NCBI GenBank assembly: GCA_028641055.1
Contig: CM054060.1
Span: 295,857,480 to 295,921,479 of the forward strand
DNA: 64,000 nucleotides
Direction of reading: 5' to 3'
Source: Alopecurus myosuroides
Taxonomy: Eukaryota > Streptophyta > Magnoliopsida > Poales > Poaceae
Positions within the stretch are counted from its first letter, which is position 1. The number at the start of each line of letters is the position of its first letter. The notes beneath the pieces were generated by a model. The model did no database searches, was not told the origin of the DNA, and saw nothing but the letters and a program-made list of their open reading frames with translations. The translations under genes were made by a program, and so were the position numbers. Shown in pieces: positions 1 to 10,540 of this stretch.

Positions 1-14
1 AGGCTTGAGTTATT

Positions 15-967
15 ATGTCTATGCTTGTGAATGGCCATGGTCCTATTAATCCAAACAATGTTCCTTTAGCCTCTTTGGTTGCTCAAGAAGAGCATGTTGA
101 TGTGAACTTCATTAAAAATAATAATTTCAACAACAATGCTTATAGGAATAATTTTGGTAGCAACAACTATAGGCCATATCCTCCTAATAATAATAATAGT
201 TATGTAAATTATTATGGTAATTCCTACAAAAACAATAAAGTATACCCTCTGATCTTGAAAACATGCTTAAGAATTTTATTAGTACACAAACTGCTTTTAA
301 TAAATCTGTTGAGGAAAAGTTTGGTAAAATTGATGTTCTTGCTTATAAAGTTGATAGCCTTGCTCTTGATGTTCATATTCTTAAAAGTAAAGTTATGCCT
401 CATGATGTTAAAGAAAGAAAAACTTTGAATGCCATCGAAATTCGAATCGATGAAAATGTTAGGATGTTAGCAAAATTGCATGCTAGATGGGAAAGAGCAG
501 ATGGATTAGCTAGAAAGAATAATATAGCTAATGTTTGTACCATTACCAGCACTAGTAAAACTGAAGCTTCTCATTCTAGTAAACCTCCTACAATCAATGG
601 TAAAGTAATTGGTGTTGGCAATGTCTCCACTTCTTCATCTAAACGTTTAAAATTGCCTAAAACCACTAAAACTATTCCTGATAAGAGTGCTAAATTTTTT
701 CTGGGTATGGGAGACAATGGTCCCATTTCTTTTGATAAAAAGGAACTTGACTTTGATAATTTCAACCTCTCTGAAGTAATTATGTTCCTACAAAATCTTG
801 CTAATAATCCCGATGCTAATAATATTAATATGGCTTTTACAAAACATATTTCAAACGCTCTCATGCAAATTAGAGAAGAAGAATTAAAATGTGAAGCCTC
901 TATCCCTAGGAAATTAGAAGATGTATGGGATACCGTCATTAAAATGAAGCTAATGATTTTATTGTAA
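15..967 (+). pseudogene. gag C-terminal region (Athila-like), frameshifted
   Basis: Two overlapping open stretches (15-428 and 263-967) carry one decayed polyprotein. The first has the motif EEHVDVNFIKNNNFNN followed by an Asn/Tyr-rich stretch typical of the tail of Athila-type gag. The second begins MLKNFISTQTAFNKSVEEKFGK and continues as a Lys/Glu-rich, probably coiled-coil region. The switch of frame near position 245 fits a one-base loss. The second stretch ends at a TAA at 965-967, directly before the protease remnant in the same frame. Gag would form the particle core; here it cannot be made as one protein. Confidence 0.75.
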
Positions 968-1336
968 TTCTCTATGTGATCTGGTGCTAGTATCTTTGTT
1001 ATGCCTAAGAAACTTTATGATATGCTTGATTTACCACCATTGGAACATTGTTATTTGGATATTCGTCTTGCTGATAATGCTAGAAAGAAAACTTTGGGGA
1101 GAGTTGATGATGTTCTTATTATGGTTAATAATAATTTTGTCCTCGTTTATTTTGTTGTTATGAATATTGAATGCAATGATTCTTGTCCTATTGTTTTGGG
1201 AAGACATTTTCTTAGAACCGTTGGTGCTGTTATTGATATGAAAGAGGGGAATATTAAATATCAATTCCCACTCAAGAAAGGTATGGAACACTTTCCTAGG
1301 AAGATAATTAAGTTGCCTTTTTATTTTATTATTTGA
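968..1336 (+). pseudogene. Retroviral-type aspartic protease remnant (Athila-like)
   Basis: The frame runs GASIFVMPKKLYDMLDLPP and later has CPIVLGRHFLRTVGAVIDM, matching the active-site and ILG flap segments of retrotransposon aspartic proteases. The catalytic position is damaged: an in-frame TGA at 977-979 sits where the Asp of D-x-G-A is expected, next to an apparent one-base loss. The domain ends at 1336 and non-coding DNA follows, so the polymerase part of pol is missing. The ATG at 1001 is internal to the domain and not a real start. Confidence 0.8.
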
Positions 1337-2103
1337 ACAAGTTATAATTTGGATGCTTCTTCACTTGAAAACACTTGATTTTCTTTTCTTATGCCTTTTT
1401 ATTTTATTATTTGAGCAAGTTACAAAGGCGTTAAAGAAAATCACTTCTTGGGAGATAACCTATGGTTTTATTTTTGCTTTGTTTTTATATTTTTTTCTTT
1501 GATTCAAGGTGTTGTATACTTCTATAGAAACTCCTTTTTATCTTTATTTTCATCTATTAGTTGTGCCAAGTAAAGTTTCTAGCGAAAGTTGGAGTTGGTT
1601 TTGGATTTCTGCGCAGAAAACATATTTCTTCTGTCCACCGTAAAAAATCGTATAATTCACACAAAGATCTAAATGACCTGAAACTTTTTGTGCTTATTCC
1701 TCAGCTAATTCTGAATTTTTTTGTTCTTTACGTTTTTCGATTTGAGCAACTTAAGTGCCCCCAAAAAATTCGTCATTACAGACCTGTTCTGGTTTTGGCA
1801 GATTCTGCCATTTCTCTTGCATTTGCTCTTTTACTATGTCAAGTGGATTTCTTTGCTTCACGAAACATCAATGATCGTATATAATATTTAAAAGTATCAA
1901 TAGAACTTGTGCCCATGCAGAACCCATGAATTTTGTTATTGTTGCACTAACCCTCTAATGCGAACTACTTTGAGTGTGGTGTGAAGGAAGTTTTCGAGGG
2001 TCAAGAGAAGAGGGTCATATAATATGATCAAGAAGAGTGCAAGGTCAAAACTTGGGGATGCCCCCGTGGTTCATCCTAGAAAACTCTAAGAGGGCTCAGG
2101 CGT

Positions 2104-2132
2104 CTAAGCTTGGGGATGCCCAAGGCATCCCC
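2104..2132 (+). other. Internal copy of the polypurine tract with a perfect hairpin
   Basis: CTAAGCTTGGGGATG at 2104-2118 is identical to the 15 bases at 4271-4285 just before the 3' LTR. It runs into a perfect 9-bp stem (GGGGATGCC 2112-2120, loop CAA, GGCATCCCC 2124-2132). The same hairpin occurs at 30724-30744, and with one mismatch at 60664-60684. Function unknown; candidate secondary plus-strand primer or RNA structure. Confidence 0.7.
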
Positions 2133-2537
2133 TTCTTCATCAACAATTTATCAGGTCACTTCTAGTGAAACTATATTTTTATTCGGTCACATCATATGAA
2201 ATTTATTTGGAGCGTCTTTTATTTTTCGTTCTGTTTTCTTTTATTTTCCTTGATGCAATAAATATCATTGGAACCTAGCATTCTTGTTTGGGAGAGAGAC
2301 ACGCTCCGCTTTTTCATATGAATACTCGTTATGCTCGTATTCTTAGTTTCTCTTCTAGCTGCTGCAATCCTTTTTAGCTCCTGTTTGTTTTCATGCATCT
2401 CTTATTCATAGATGTTAGTTTTAGTAGAGTTATGAGATTACTCTCTTTCTTACTTTTTGTATCACTGGGAGAGTTTTTGTTAAAACATTTATTGTATGGT
2501 GCTTGTTGGGAAAAGAAATTGCGGCATGTGGTAGAAT

Positions 2538-2735
2538 CAATGTTCAAGATATAGCTTATCGGGAACTTATCGGTCGACCCCCGATAAGTAGTAAATCGGC
2601 CGATTTATCGGGATATCGGCTGAAATATCGGAATATCGGCCGCAATATCAGAATATCGTCCGAAATATCGGCCAAACACCGGTAAGCGATAAATCGTCCG
2701 ATTTATCGGAATATCGGACGATATCCTTAACAGAG
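2538..2735. mobile_element. hAT-type MITE, 198 bp, with 8-bp target duplication
   Basis: GGTAGAAT is duplicated on both sides (2530-2537 and 2736-2743); an 8-bp duplication is the hAT signature. The ends are imperfect inverted repeats, CAATGTTCAAGATAT against CTCTGTTAAGGATAT when the right end is reverse-complemented (11 of 15 match). The related sequence at about 61050-61110 has no such insert, which supports it as an empty site. The body is nearly all diverged copies of ATATCGGCCGAAATATCGG. The short plus-strand open frame across it is fortuitous. Confidence 0.8.
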
Positions 2736-4248
2736 GGTAGAATTTATAACGATGCAAAAAGAAGCTTGTATAGACTATGGCTAGACTTTTTCATGTCATG
2801 TTAGATGTTATTTTAATTCTAAGACTAGTGGTTATTTTTGTAGCATGACTTGTTTCAAATAGCTGAGAGTGTTTAATGTTCCATTGAAATAACCATGAGT
2901 TGTTTTTATCACATTGAAGCATAAATTATGGTGTTCTCCTTTAAATGTTTTATTTGGTTGACTTGGCGCATGCTCACACCATGTTTATGACTACAAACCA
3001 GTCACTTATAGCCTCTATGATCATTTAATTTGTGACTTGTAATACCACTTATGCTTTGATTAATAATGTTTTTGTCGCTATGCATGATTATGACGATTAT
3101 TGCTCTCTTGATTTGTCGCTCCTAGTCTTTGCTAGCTCCACCTGTAGTGAGTATGAGCTCTACTCGTGCATACAACTCCCAAAAACCAAAATATGCCAAA
3201 TGTGCCCACCATACCTACCTACATGTGGTATTTAACCGCCACTCCAAAGTAAATTGCCTCATGTGTTACCTTTAAAACTATCAAAATTACTCCTGTTTTA
3301 GCTCATGAGGACGTGAATAGAGAATATTTATCTCACTTGTTGATTGGATTTCACACCCTAGACTAGTGGCTTCATCCTCTTATCCAATTGATAGAAGAGC
3401 TAGCAGTGGGGTGCCCAACCCCAAATTAATACAACAAATTCTGTTCACTATTTTTGCCTCTAATTTACCAGTCAAAGCATAATTGTGTAAACAAAAGAGA
3501 AAGATGGATGGCCTTCTACCCAGTTGCGTCCTTCAATGGGAGCCTCTCTTGTGAAGTCTAGTTGGCTTGTGACGTACTGTATTTTATGTTTACCATTCGT
3601 TGACATAAGCATACACACCTCTCTAAAAATTAGACAGTCCTCCATGGTATGTGATTGTTGGCAGGCACCCAAGGATTCAGTTAGCCATGGTTTGTGTAAG
3701 AAAGGTTGGGAGGAGTGTCAAGCATTTTATACCTCTGTTTAATAAAATAAAAAGCTCTAGCACATGAGTGATCCTTGCTTCCCTCTGCGAAGGGCCTTTC
3801 TTTTAATTTTATGTTGAGTCTCCATCTTCTAGAGAGCACAGTTGTCATTCTGAGTTTAATGTGCATTCGTCCCAAAAACATTATTGATTGATTCATACCT
3901 TGTTATTACTTGCTCTCAAATTATTTGTTCTAGTCATCCTCTTAAACTTTGAAGGTGTCTTGGCATTTATGTTTTGCCCCACTCTTAAGGACAAGCGAAA
4001 TATCACTTTGCTACGTTTTCTTGATGCTAGAAACAAACATATAACTTTCAATGCATTGTTATTCATGATCTTCTATTTGTTTTACTTTTCATAATACAAA
4101 GTGATTGCTATGTTTCATTGTTAAAATTATATCTATCATGCTTGTGTTTAAAGTACTATGATCTAAGCTTACATATGGTTTTACAATATTGATGATCCAG
4201 TTTATGTTGGTAGCATGTCACCTCAGAAATTATTTGTTTTGTCGTTTA

Positions 4249-4268
4249 CCTACTCGAGGACGAGTAGG
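4249..4268 (+). other. Hairpin just upstream of the polypurine tract
   Basis: Arms CCTACTCG (4249-4256) and CGAGTAGG (4261-4268) enclose a 4-base loop, 4 bases before the polypurine tract. The same 8-bp stem is at 32681-32700, and a one-mismatch version on the minus strand at 50132-50151, each next to the tract of its own element. Confidence 0.7.
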
Positions 4269-4272
4269 AACT

Positions 4273-4286
4273 AAGCTTGGGGATGT
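4273..4286 (+). promoter_or_regulatory. Polypurine tract of the Athila-like element
   Basis: AAGCTTGGGGATGT directly abuts the LTR start TGATGCG. By position this is the plus-strand primer for reverse transcription. Confidence 0.8.
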
Positions 4287-5881
4287 TGATGCGTCGTAAA
4301 CGTATCTATAATTTCTGATGTTCCATGTTGTTTTCATGTTATTTGCTATACACTTTATATCATTTTTATCGATTTCTGGGACTAACCTATTGAAAAGATG
4401 CCACAGAGCCGGTTCCCTATTTTCTGCTGTTTTTAGTTTCAGAAAGTTGTTCTGGAAGTATTCTCGAAATAGGAAAATTCGAAGCCCGGAAGTCTTAGAA
4501 TTTCCGAAGGTTCCACGGAGTCCCGAAGAGACCCGGAGGGGGCCCACAGGGGGGCCACACCATAGGGCGGCGCGCCCCTTGGCCGCGCCACTAGGTGCTG
4601 TGAGCCGCTCGGGCGCCCACCGCCACCACTCTTTCGCCTATATATTCCCTTTGGATAGTTAACCCTAAATATATCCCACTTTTCCACGAAAAACACCCGA
4701 GGCTGCCGTCATCATCAACCCGAGATCGGGAGGGTTTTGGAGTTCTCCCTGGCACCCTGCCGGGAGGGGAAATCATCACCGGAGGGATCTATACCACCAT
4801 GCCCTCCTCCGGAGGGACGCATGAGTAGTTCATCCCTGGACTACTGGGTCCATAACAGTAGCTATATGGTTGTTCTCTCCACTTTACGCCTCATGTTTAG
4901 ATCTCGTGAGCTTCCCTACATGATCGAGATAATCTTATTGTAATGCTACATGTTGTGTTTGCTGGGATCTGACGAATGTTGAATGCTATGTCTCTTGATT
5001 ATCAAACTATCATGTTATCTTCATGTGTATGTTATTTATGATCTTGCATGCTCTCCGTTGTTAATAGATGCTCTGGCCAAGTAGATGCTAGTGACTCCAA
5101 GACAAAGTATTTATGCTCGATAGTGGGTTCATGCCTCCTTTGCATCTGTGCTCGAGTGACAGAAACGTGATGGACGGAGGATGTGTTGTTGTCATTAGGG
5201 AGAAAACAACGATGTTTACATTGTTTACATTACACACTTTGCTTAATGCGATTATCCGTTGCTTGCAACTTAATACCCAACGTTTGTTCGGATGATATTC
5301 TGAGGATGGATGATCACTCATAGATGCAGTTGGATGACAGTCTATGAGTCTTGTTGTAATGCCCGCATGAACCACATAGTAATCATCATGTCATGCATGT
5401 TTCAATATCTATCAATTGCCCAGCTGTAATTAGTTCACCACACATGTTATCTATCTTTTATGGAGAGACACCACTAGTGAACTGTGGATCCTGGTCGATT
5501 TTCTCATACTGATAATACAACCACGGCAATTACTGTTTTCACACTGTTTTCATTGTTTTCACACTGCCACTACTGTTTTCATATTGTTCTCCTACTGTTT
5601 TCCACACCATGCATTTAACCTCTTTATTATCAGCAAAACCGGTGAGATTGACAACTTCACCGCTTCGTTGGGGAAAAGTGATTTGATTGTGTTGTGTAGG
5701 TTCCACGTTGCTGCTAAACCGGTAGTGCGCCCTACCATCTCAACTGCATCAACCTTCAGAAGTTGCTTTTTCCTCCTACCGGTCGATTCAACCTTGATTT
5801 CTTTTCTGAGGGAAACTTGCTGCTGCACTCTTCATATGTTCCTCTTGGGGTCTCCTAACGAACGTGTGTTCACACGCATCA
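4287..5881 (+). repeat. 3' LTR (family B), 1595 bp
   Basis: TG...CA ends. A TATA-like CTATATATTC lies at 4638-4647 after a GC-rich stretch. The same LTR family recurs as a fragment at 21368-21865, a solo LTR at 44552-46154, and in reverse at 48465-50113. Near 5529-5602 there are several TGTTTTCAC-type repeats. Open frames inside are fortuitous. Confidence 0.85.
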
Positions 5882-6365
5882 CCATGCTTCTCCGGTGAAC
5901 TTTGATATTAATGGCCACCAGTACAACAAGGGATACTATATAGAAGACGGTATCTATCCAACATGGTCAACATTTGTGACGACTATCTCCAACCCTGTGC
6001 CAGGAGGCAAGCAGTCTTGGTTTGCTCAGCGCCAAGAGGCTTGCAGGAAGGATGGGGAGCGGGCACTTGGTGTGCTTCAAACTCGGTTTGCTTTTGTCCG
6101 TTACCCTGCTCTGACCTGGTTGAAATCTCAGATGTGGGAGGTGATGAATTATTGTGTGATCTTGCACAAGATGGTCATCGAGAGCAAGTGGAACAACCCA
6201 ATGGTTAACACTGAACCATATTTCAGACATGGCCCTCTTGCTGCTCTTGATCATCAGGTGCCGGAAGCGTGGACTAAATTCCTCGTTATGCGACAGGAGA
6301 TCCGAGACCCAAAGATGCATCATGATCTGGTGGAGCATCTATGGAGACTCAAGGGCTACCGCTAG
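5882..6365 (+). pseudogene. PIF/Harbinger transposase (DDE domain), C-terminal fragment
   Basis: Encodes the C-terminal half of a PIF/Harbinger DDE transposase, which would cut and rejoin transposon ends in the nucleus. YYIEDGIYPTWSTFV carries the second catalytic Asp (residue 18 counting from the ATG at 5895). RKDGERALGVLQTRFAFVR carries the expected Glu (residue 55), 36 residues apart. The C-terminus LVEHLWRLKGYR and stop at 6363-6365 are typical. The ATG at 5895 is not the true start: the same frame is open upstream to the LTR junction. The first catalytic Asp and the N-terminus are absent, so it is inactive here. Confidence 0.85.
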
Positions 6366-6369
6366 TTTG

Positions 6370-6557
6370 ATGTGTTTTAGTTTGTGTTCAAAACTTGTTA
6401 AATTATTATTGTAATATTTGGTATTCGATGATTTGTGTGACAAACTTTGTGATAAAACTATGTATGTGTTTTAGTTTGTGTTCAAAACTTGTTAAATTAT
6501 TATTGTAATATTTGCTATTCGATGATTTGTGTGACAAACTTTGTGATAAAACTATGT
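6370..6557 (+). repeat. 94-bp tandem duplication in the transposase 3' region
   Basis: Two nearly identical 94-bp units, 6370-6463 and 6464-6557, each starting ATGTGTTTTAGTTTG. The copy near 22056 has only one unit, so the duplication is private to this copy. Confidence 0.85.
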
Positions 6558-6821
6558 TTTATAAAAAAAATGTGCCGAAATTAGGCTGAATTTGGTTTAA
6601 AAATTCATGCTATGTCGAATGTATGCCGAAAATGTACGAATCTGGGAAAAACTAAGAGATTTATGCCGAATTTGGGCGAAAAACGGGCGGCTGGGTTCTC
6701 CCACCTGGGTAGGCGGCTCAGAATCGTTTCCCCCAGGATGAAAATAGTGCCGATACTCCCCCAAATGACGATATTTTCCGCCGAAAAACGGTCCTAGGGA
6801 AAACGCCTGGAGATTCTCTTA

Positions 6822-8902
6822 AGATTAGGATACGGAAGAAGGCAGGAACGTGATGATGTTGCCCGAGCGCCTTACTGAGTTGTGAAACATGCATCACAAG
6901 TTGAGGAAGAAGTGAGTACGAACATCGCCCGAAAGAACGGTTCGGTCTGCTGGGGCGACACGGGAGGCGACCCCAACACTAGCTTTTCCTTCAGGCAACT
7001 CACGAGAGCTCATCTCGATGGGGCTGGTTGGAGGAGGTGGCCGCGGACGGCTTCATCTTGCGGCGAAGAAGTCGGCGGTCCGCAGGTCGACGACGACTCG
7101 GATCTATGCGCAGGTGGCAGGGATGTGCTGACCCGATCTGGGCCGATCTAGGCCAGGTCTGGGCTGGTTGGGCTTCGGTCGAGACGTTACCGTTTGCACG
7201 TTTGGCCGGTGCTGTGCGACCGGAAAGACAGTGATGCCTCTTCCCCGACGCGACACAGGAGTGTTGCCTGACCCAGGCCAGGCGAGCCTAGGTCAGGAGC
7301 CTGCACTGCGGGACGGTTCTGACTCTGTAGGGTGTGCACGGTGGCTGCTTGGGGCTGCTGCCATACTCACCCCTCTACCATGTCCGTGTGTCCTTGATCC
7401 GGGTCAGGCAGGTCTGGATTTGGCGCCGACATGCTCCATCCGCATAGATAAGGTCGAGGTGATCGATCCTGCTGTCCTACTGGTGCGAAACTCGTGGATG
7501 CCGCGACGACGTCCCCTGTAGGTGGTTCCCGTGGGTGGCTCTTAGGCGAGTGGCGCTGCGATGGTGATGGCTTACCCCTTTGGTCATGTGGGCAGTGAAG
7601 AGTTGGTGGCGAGGGATCCTGCTGTTAGCGGTGTTTCTACAGTGACGGCTCCCTAGATCGTGTTTTGGAGGTTTGTTTTGGTGTCGGCATGCGGAACACA
7701 GTACTATGGAGTCGTGGAGATGATTTCGGAGCTCCGGGTGAAAACCCTTGTCCGTTTCGGTCTCGACGACGACATTTTGAGTCATTACCCTCTTTTGGGG
7801 GTCGTTGTGGAGCTCTGGTACTCTGTGACCGCGACAAGTCGGCATCGGCAGGCAAGCGGGATCCTGATTCAAAGCTTCGTAGGCCCTGACGTTCGGCGGT
7901 TTGACGGTCTTCTATGATTTACACATGACTTAGTTGTTTAATAACTGGGGTCTGAACAACCATATTGATTCCTACACTTACATGACCGAACTCCATCCGA
8001 TAAATAATTGATAACTAGGTCTGGACACCCATATTATTTCCTCCACTTACATGATTTATCTTGTGAACCTTTTGTTGGTGTACACCATTCCATTTGCTTC
8101 ATGATACATAACAAAACCCGAGGTTATATTTTATTAGGTATCCTTTTGAAGCAACATGGTGACCACACCAAGTTATCCTCGTTACCAGTTTGTTCACTTT
8201 CTCGTTTTCTATTCTGGTATCCCTATGATCACATCATGGTGTGTCTAGCTAGACTGATCACGCTGTGTCTAGCTAGAGGATTAGTATTGAGAGGGACCGA
8301 AGAGCATCTCTCCATCTATAGAGGAGAAAATCCTAGTCTAGAACTATCGAATCCTATACAAACTTTTCGGAAGTACTTGAAGACCGCTATTCTGATCACC
8401 CTGTTATGGTGACGTCTGACAAGCCCAAAGTAAAACATCCAATATGAAGAAACTTCATATCCGCGTGGGTCGAAATACGTGAGTATACGTTAACACTTTT
8501 ATGATTACACTAAAAACACCATGAGGACGTGATCTCGTAATGTATCATTTAGTTGGGTCTATTCAATATCGGTATTTCGCCAACAATGTGATCTCAGTGT
8601 TGTTGCATCCTTGTTACTTTAACAATTACCATGATAGGAAAAACATGAGAATCATGCAACACATGAGCTAATCTTACATGCGAGACCAGGGAACCTATTT
8701 GGTTTCAACACGTGCTTATGGGTTTTTCTCTAAGTATCACATTCAGGAACAACAACAATTATAGCACAAATATATATATTAATTACGATTTATTATTGAC
8801 TTTAGGAAATATTGCCAATAGAGACAACGTTTCCACATTCTTATCTCCAGCCTGAAAGACTGGTTCAGAGATCTCACTACTGATATGTCTTAGCGCACAT
8901 GT
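6822..8902 (+). repeat. Tandem unit H, copy 1 (left part)
   Basis: Matches 22412-22529 (truncated) and 24532-24816 plus 44125-44546 plus 46160-47281, in order and orientation, once the inserted elements are removed. The first kilobase is GC-rich, with no open frame I can assign. The part after about 7913 looks like an old reversed Copia LTR. The young LTR element at 8903 interrupts the unit; it resumes at 19895. Confidence 0.7.
7913..8831 (-). repeat. Degenerate Copia LTR fragment (BARE/Angela-like)
   Basis: In order, phrases resemble the reversed Copia LTR at 25994-43790: a '...CACCCATATTGATTCC' type segment, a 'CTCGTTACC' segment, 'GAGGAGAAAATCCTAGTCT', then 'GATCACCCTGTTATGG'. The parallel copy is at about 46510-47220. 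Ends are not clear and no target duplication was found. Confidence 0.5.
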
Positions 8903-9520
8903 TGAAAGCGCATGGTTCCCCCATATGTGGTTTTGGTAATTAATGACAATCCTTATGGACTAATATTTGCATTGAGTTATCCTTGTAGATCTTGTCCATA
9001 GGAAATAATGGAGTTCATGTGTTGAACTCTATTAGCTTCCTTGATGGCCATTGTTATATTCATGGATTTATATGAAGAATGGTCTTGGTTTGAGTTGAGC
9101 TTATTGCTAGTATGTCTTGAAAAAAAGGATTAGGTGATCTTTCATTATCATCTTCAAGACATCATATTTAGAAGTGTTAAGCAAAGATACAAGGTTGATC
9201 AAGCAAGCGATCAACACACAAAGCTACAAGTTGTACCAAGTGGGATTGTGTATCTCATGGTATGGTAAGCAATTGTCGATATAGCTTTGTGAACTAACCC
9301 ATGATATGTGTGTGTCGCATCTCTATGTGTGGTTAGGTATCTTTCCATGGGCATGAACCAAAAGGAAGATTTCCTATTGCCCATGGTCTTTGTCGTCGTC
9401 AAGCGGTGTTCGTCATCTAGCTTGACGTGGAAGCTCAAGTGAAGCATCTAGAAGATATCCTATGCTTGATGCTTGCCACCCTTTTGGAGATTGTGGCCTT
9501 GTGAAGATTTTCCGAAGGGT

Positions 9521-9577
9521 CTCTCCCATAATGGTGTATGGGGGAGCTAGTCTCTCCCATAATGGTGTATGGGGGAG
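9521..9577 (+). repeat. Tandem pair of hairpins in the LTR
   Basis: CTCTCCCATA - ATGGTG - TATGGGGGAG at 9521-9546, repeated exactly at 9552-9577 (period 31). Each forms a 10-bp stem with one wobble. The 3' LTR has the same pair at 17912-17937 and 17943-17968. The TGGGGGAG of the arm is the core of the element's polypurine tract. Confidence 0.75.
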
Positions 9578-10356
9578 CAACTTGCAAGTCTTCATCAAGC
9601 GGAGTTTGTGCTAGCAAGCGCAATCAAGAAATAAGATCCAACTTGAGAGAGTCAAGATCGTCATCATCTAGCTCAAGTGGAATGCTCAAGGCAAAGGTAT
9701 AATCTTGATAGGTTTTCTATTTTACCGGTCTCGTGTCTTTGGGAGACCGGGTTATAGGATAGATAGTCGTACTATCAAGAGGGGCTCTCAAGTGAGTAAC
9801 TCGATCGAATCGTTATGGAGAGCTCAAACCTTTGCATACTTTGATATCATCTTTCTTGGTTCTTATTTGTCTTTTGTCTCCTTTGGGTTTTAGTGCTTGT
9901 CGTGATCTTCATGACAAGCCTTGGTTTCTCGAAAACGGATTTCGTAAGAAAAACTTGTTGCGTTTTCGGTGGAGAAAATATTCCGTTCATCTTTGAGAAT
10001 GTTCCCACACCTTCCATGTGTGGTAACTTCTCCATACTTTGAGGTATCAATATTTTCACCTTTTATTTGGATACTCCTTTCTGTTATCTTTCCAATGCAT
10101 TTGGACTCACCTAATTCGGAATTCATTCGCAAAAGTTATGTGAGTTTTCGTGTTGGAAGTTTTACCGGTTGTTCCTTTTAGAGAGGTTAAACCTTTCTAC
10201 ATTTGGTTTTAGTTTCCATGGTTGGGCAGTGATGTTTCTCTGCATGATCTTGTAGAGTTTTTCATTACGAACTCAACGAACCAAAGATCATCAAAAACGG
10301 AGTCCGGACGCAAAAGTTATGAAGTTTCTAGTTGAGCCATTTTTCGGTACTGACAT

Positions 10357-10540
10357 GAACCGGATTATTGGAAACCGGATTTTTCGGGGCATACCGGATA
10401 TTCCGGTTTCGACGGATTTCAGACCATATTTCGCACTGGAGTGAACCGGATTATTTGAACCGGATTATTCACTTCGGACCGGATATTCCGGTCCCAAAAT
10501 TCCTGCTCAAACGGCTAGTTTTTGTGGGGACCTATTTAAG
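10357..10540 (+). promoter_or_regulatory. LTR promoter: repeated GAACCGGATTATT and ACCGGATATTCCGGT, then TATTTAA
   Basis: GAACCGGATTATT occurs three times (10357-10369, 10443-10455, 10457-10469). The near-palindrome ACCGGATATTCCGGT occurs twice (10393-10407, 10478-10492). All lie within about 180 bases upstream of a TATA-like CTATTTAAG at 10532-10540. The arrangement looks like clustered protein-binding sites in U3; the binding protein is unknown. Confidence 0.6.

Larger units (their letters stand above)
1337..4272 (+). other. Non-coding 3' internal region of the Athila-like element
   Basis: No credible gene. Blocks of this stretch recur in the non-coding regions at 29979-32766 and 59995-61435 (same strand) and 35156-37080 and 50114-56780 (opposite strand). 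Examples are the block around 1567-1700, the GTGTGAAGGAAGTTTTC block near 1979, and the hairpin block at 2104-2132. Only the hAT MITE at 2538-2735 is foreign. Confidence 0.7.
1..5881 (+). mobile_element. Athila-like Gypsy LTR retrotransposon, 3' portion
   Basis: The 5' end lies outside the window. What is visible, in order, is the C-terminal part of gag, a short protease remnant, about 2.9 kb of non-coding DNA, a polypurine tract and the 3' LTR. No reverse transcriptase, RNase H or integrase follows the protease, so the copy is non-autonomous. The LTR starts TGATGCGTCG and ends GCATCA. It ends within a PIF/Harbinger transposase reading frame, so the element inserted into that transposon. Lineage is inferred from the LTR start, the AAGCTTGGGGATGT tract and the gag/protease type; only one end is visible, so no target-site duplication can be tested. 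Confidence 0.85.
5882..6818 (+). mobile_element. PIF/Harbinger transposon, 3' part
   Basis: Contains the C-terminal end of a transposase, about 450 bp of 3' DNA, and a terminus. Read on the minus strand the terminus starts GAGAATCTCCAGGCG, the usual PIF/Harbinger style, followed outside by TTA at 6819-6821 (3-bp target site). The 5' part is not in the window because the Athila-like LTR (ending 5881) interrupts the gene. A second partial copy is at 21862-22408. Confidence 0.8.

Noticed and set aside
2503..2685. 60-aa frame rich in RYRNIGRNI
   Set aside because: It is a translation of the ATATCGG repeats of the MITE at 2538-2735.
6370..6557. Possible CRISPR-like direct repeats
   Set aside because: Two adjoining 94-bp units with no spacers, in plant transposon DNA; a simple tandem duplication.
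6822..7912. LINE-like 5' or 3' untranslated text in unit H
   Set aside because: The GC-rich phrasing only loosely resembles grass LINE leaders; no reverse transcriptase, poly-A end or target duplication was found.
9211..9447. Identical 78-aa minus-strand frames at 9211-9447 and 17602-17838
   Set aside because: They are identical only because they lie in the two LTRs of one young element; antisense to the LTR, no domain.
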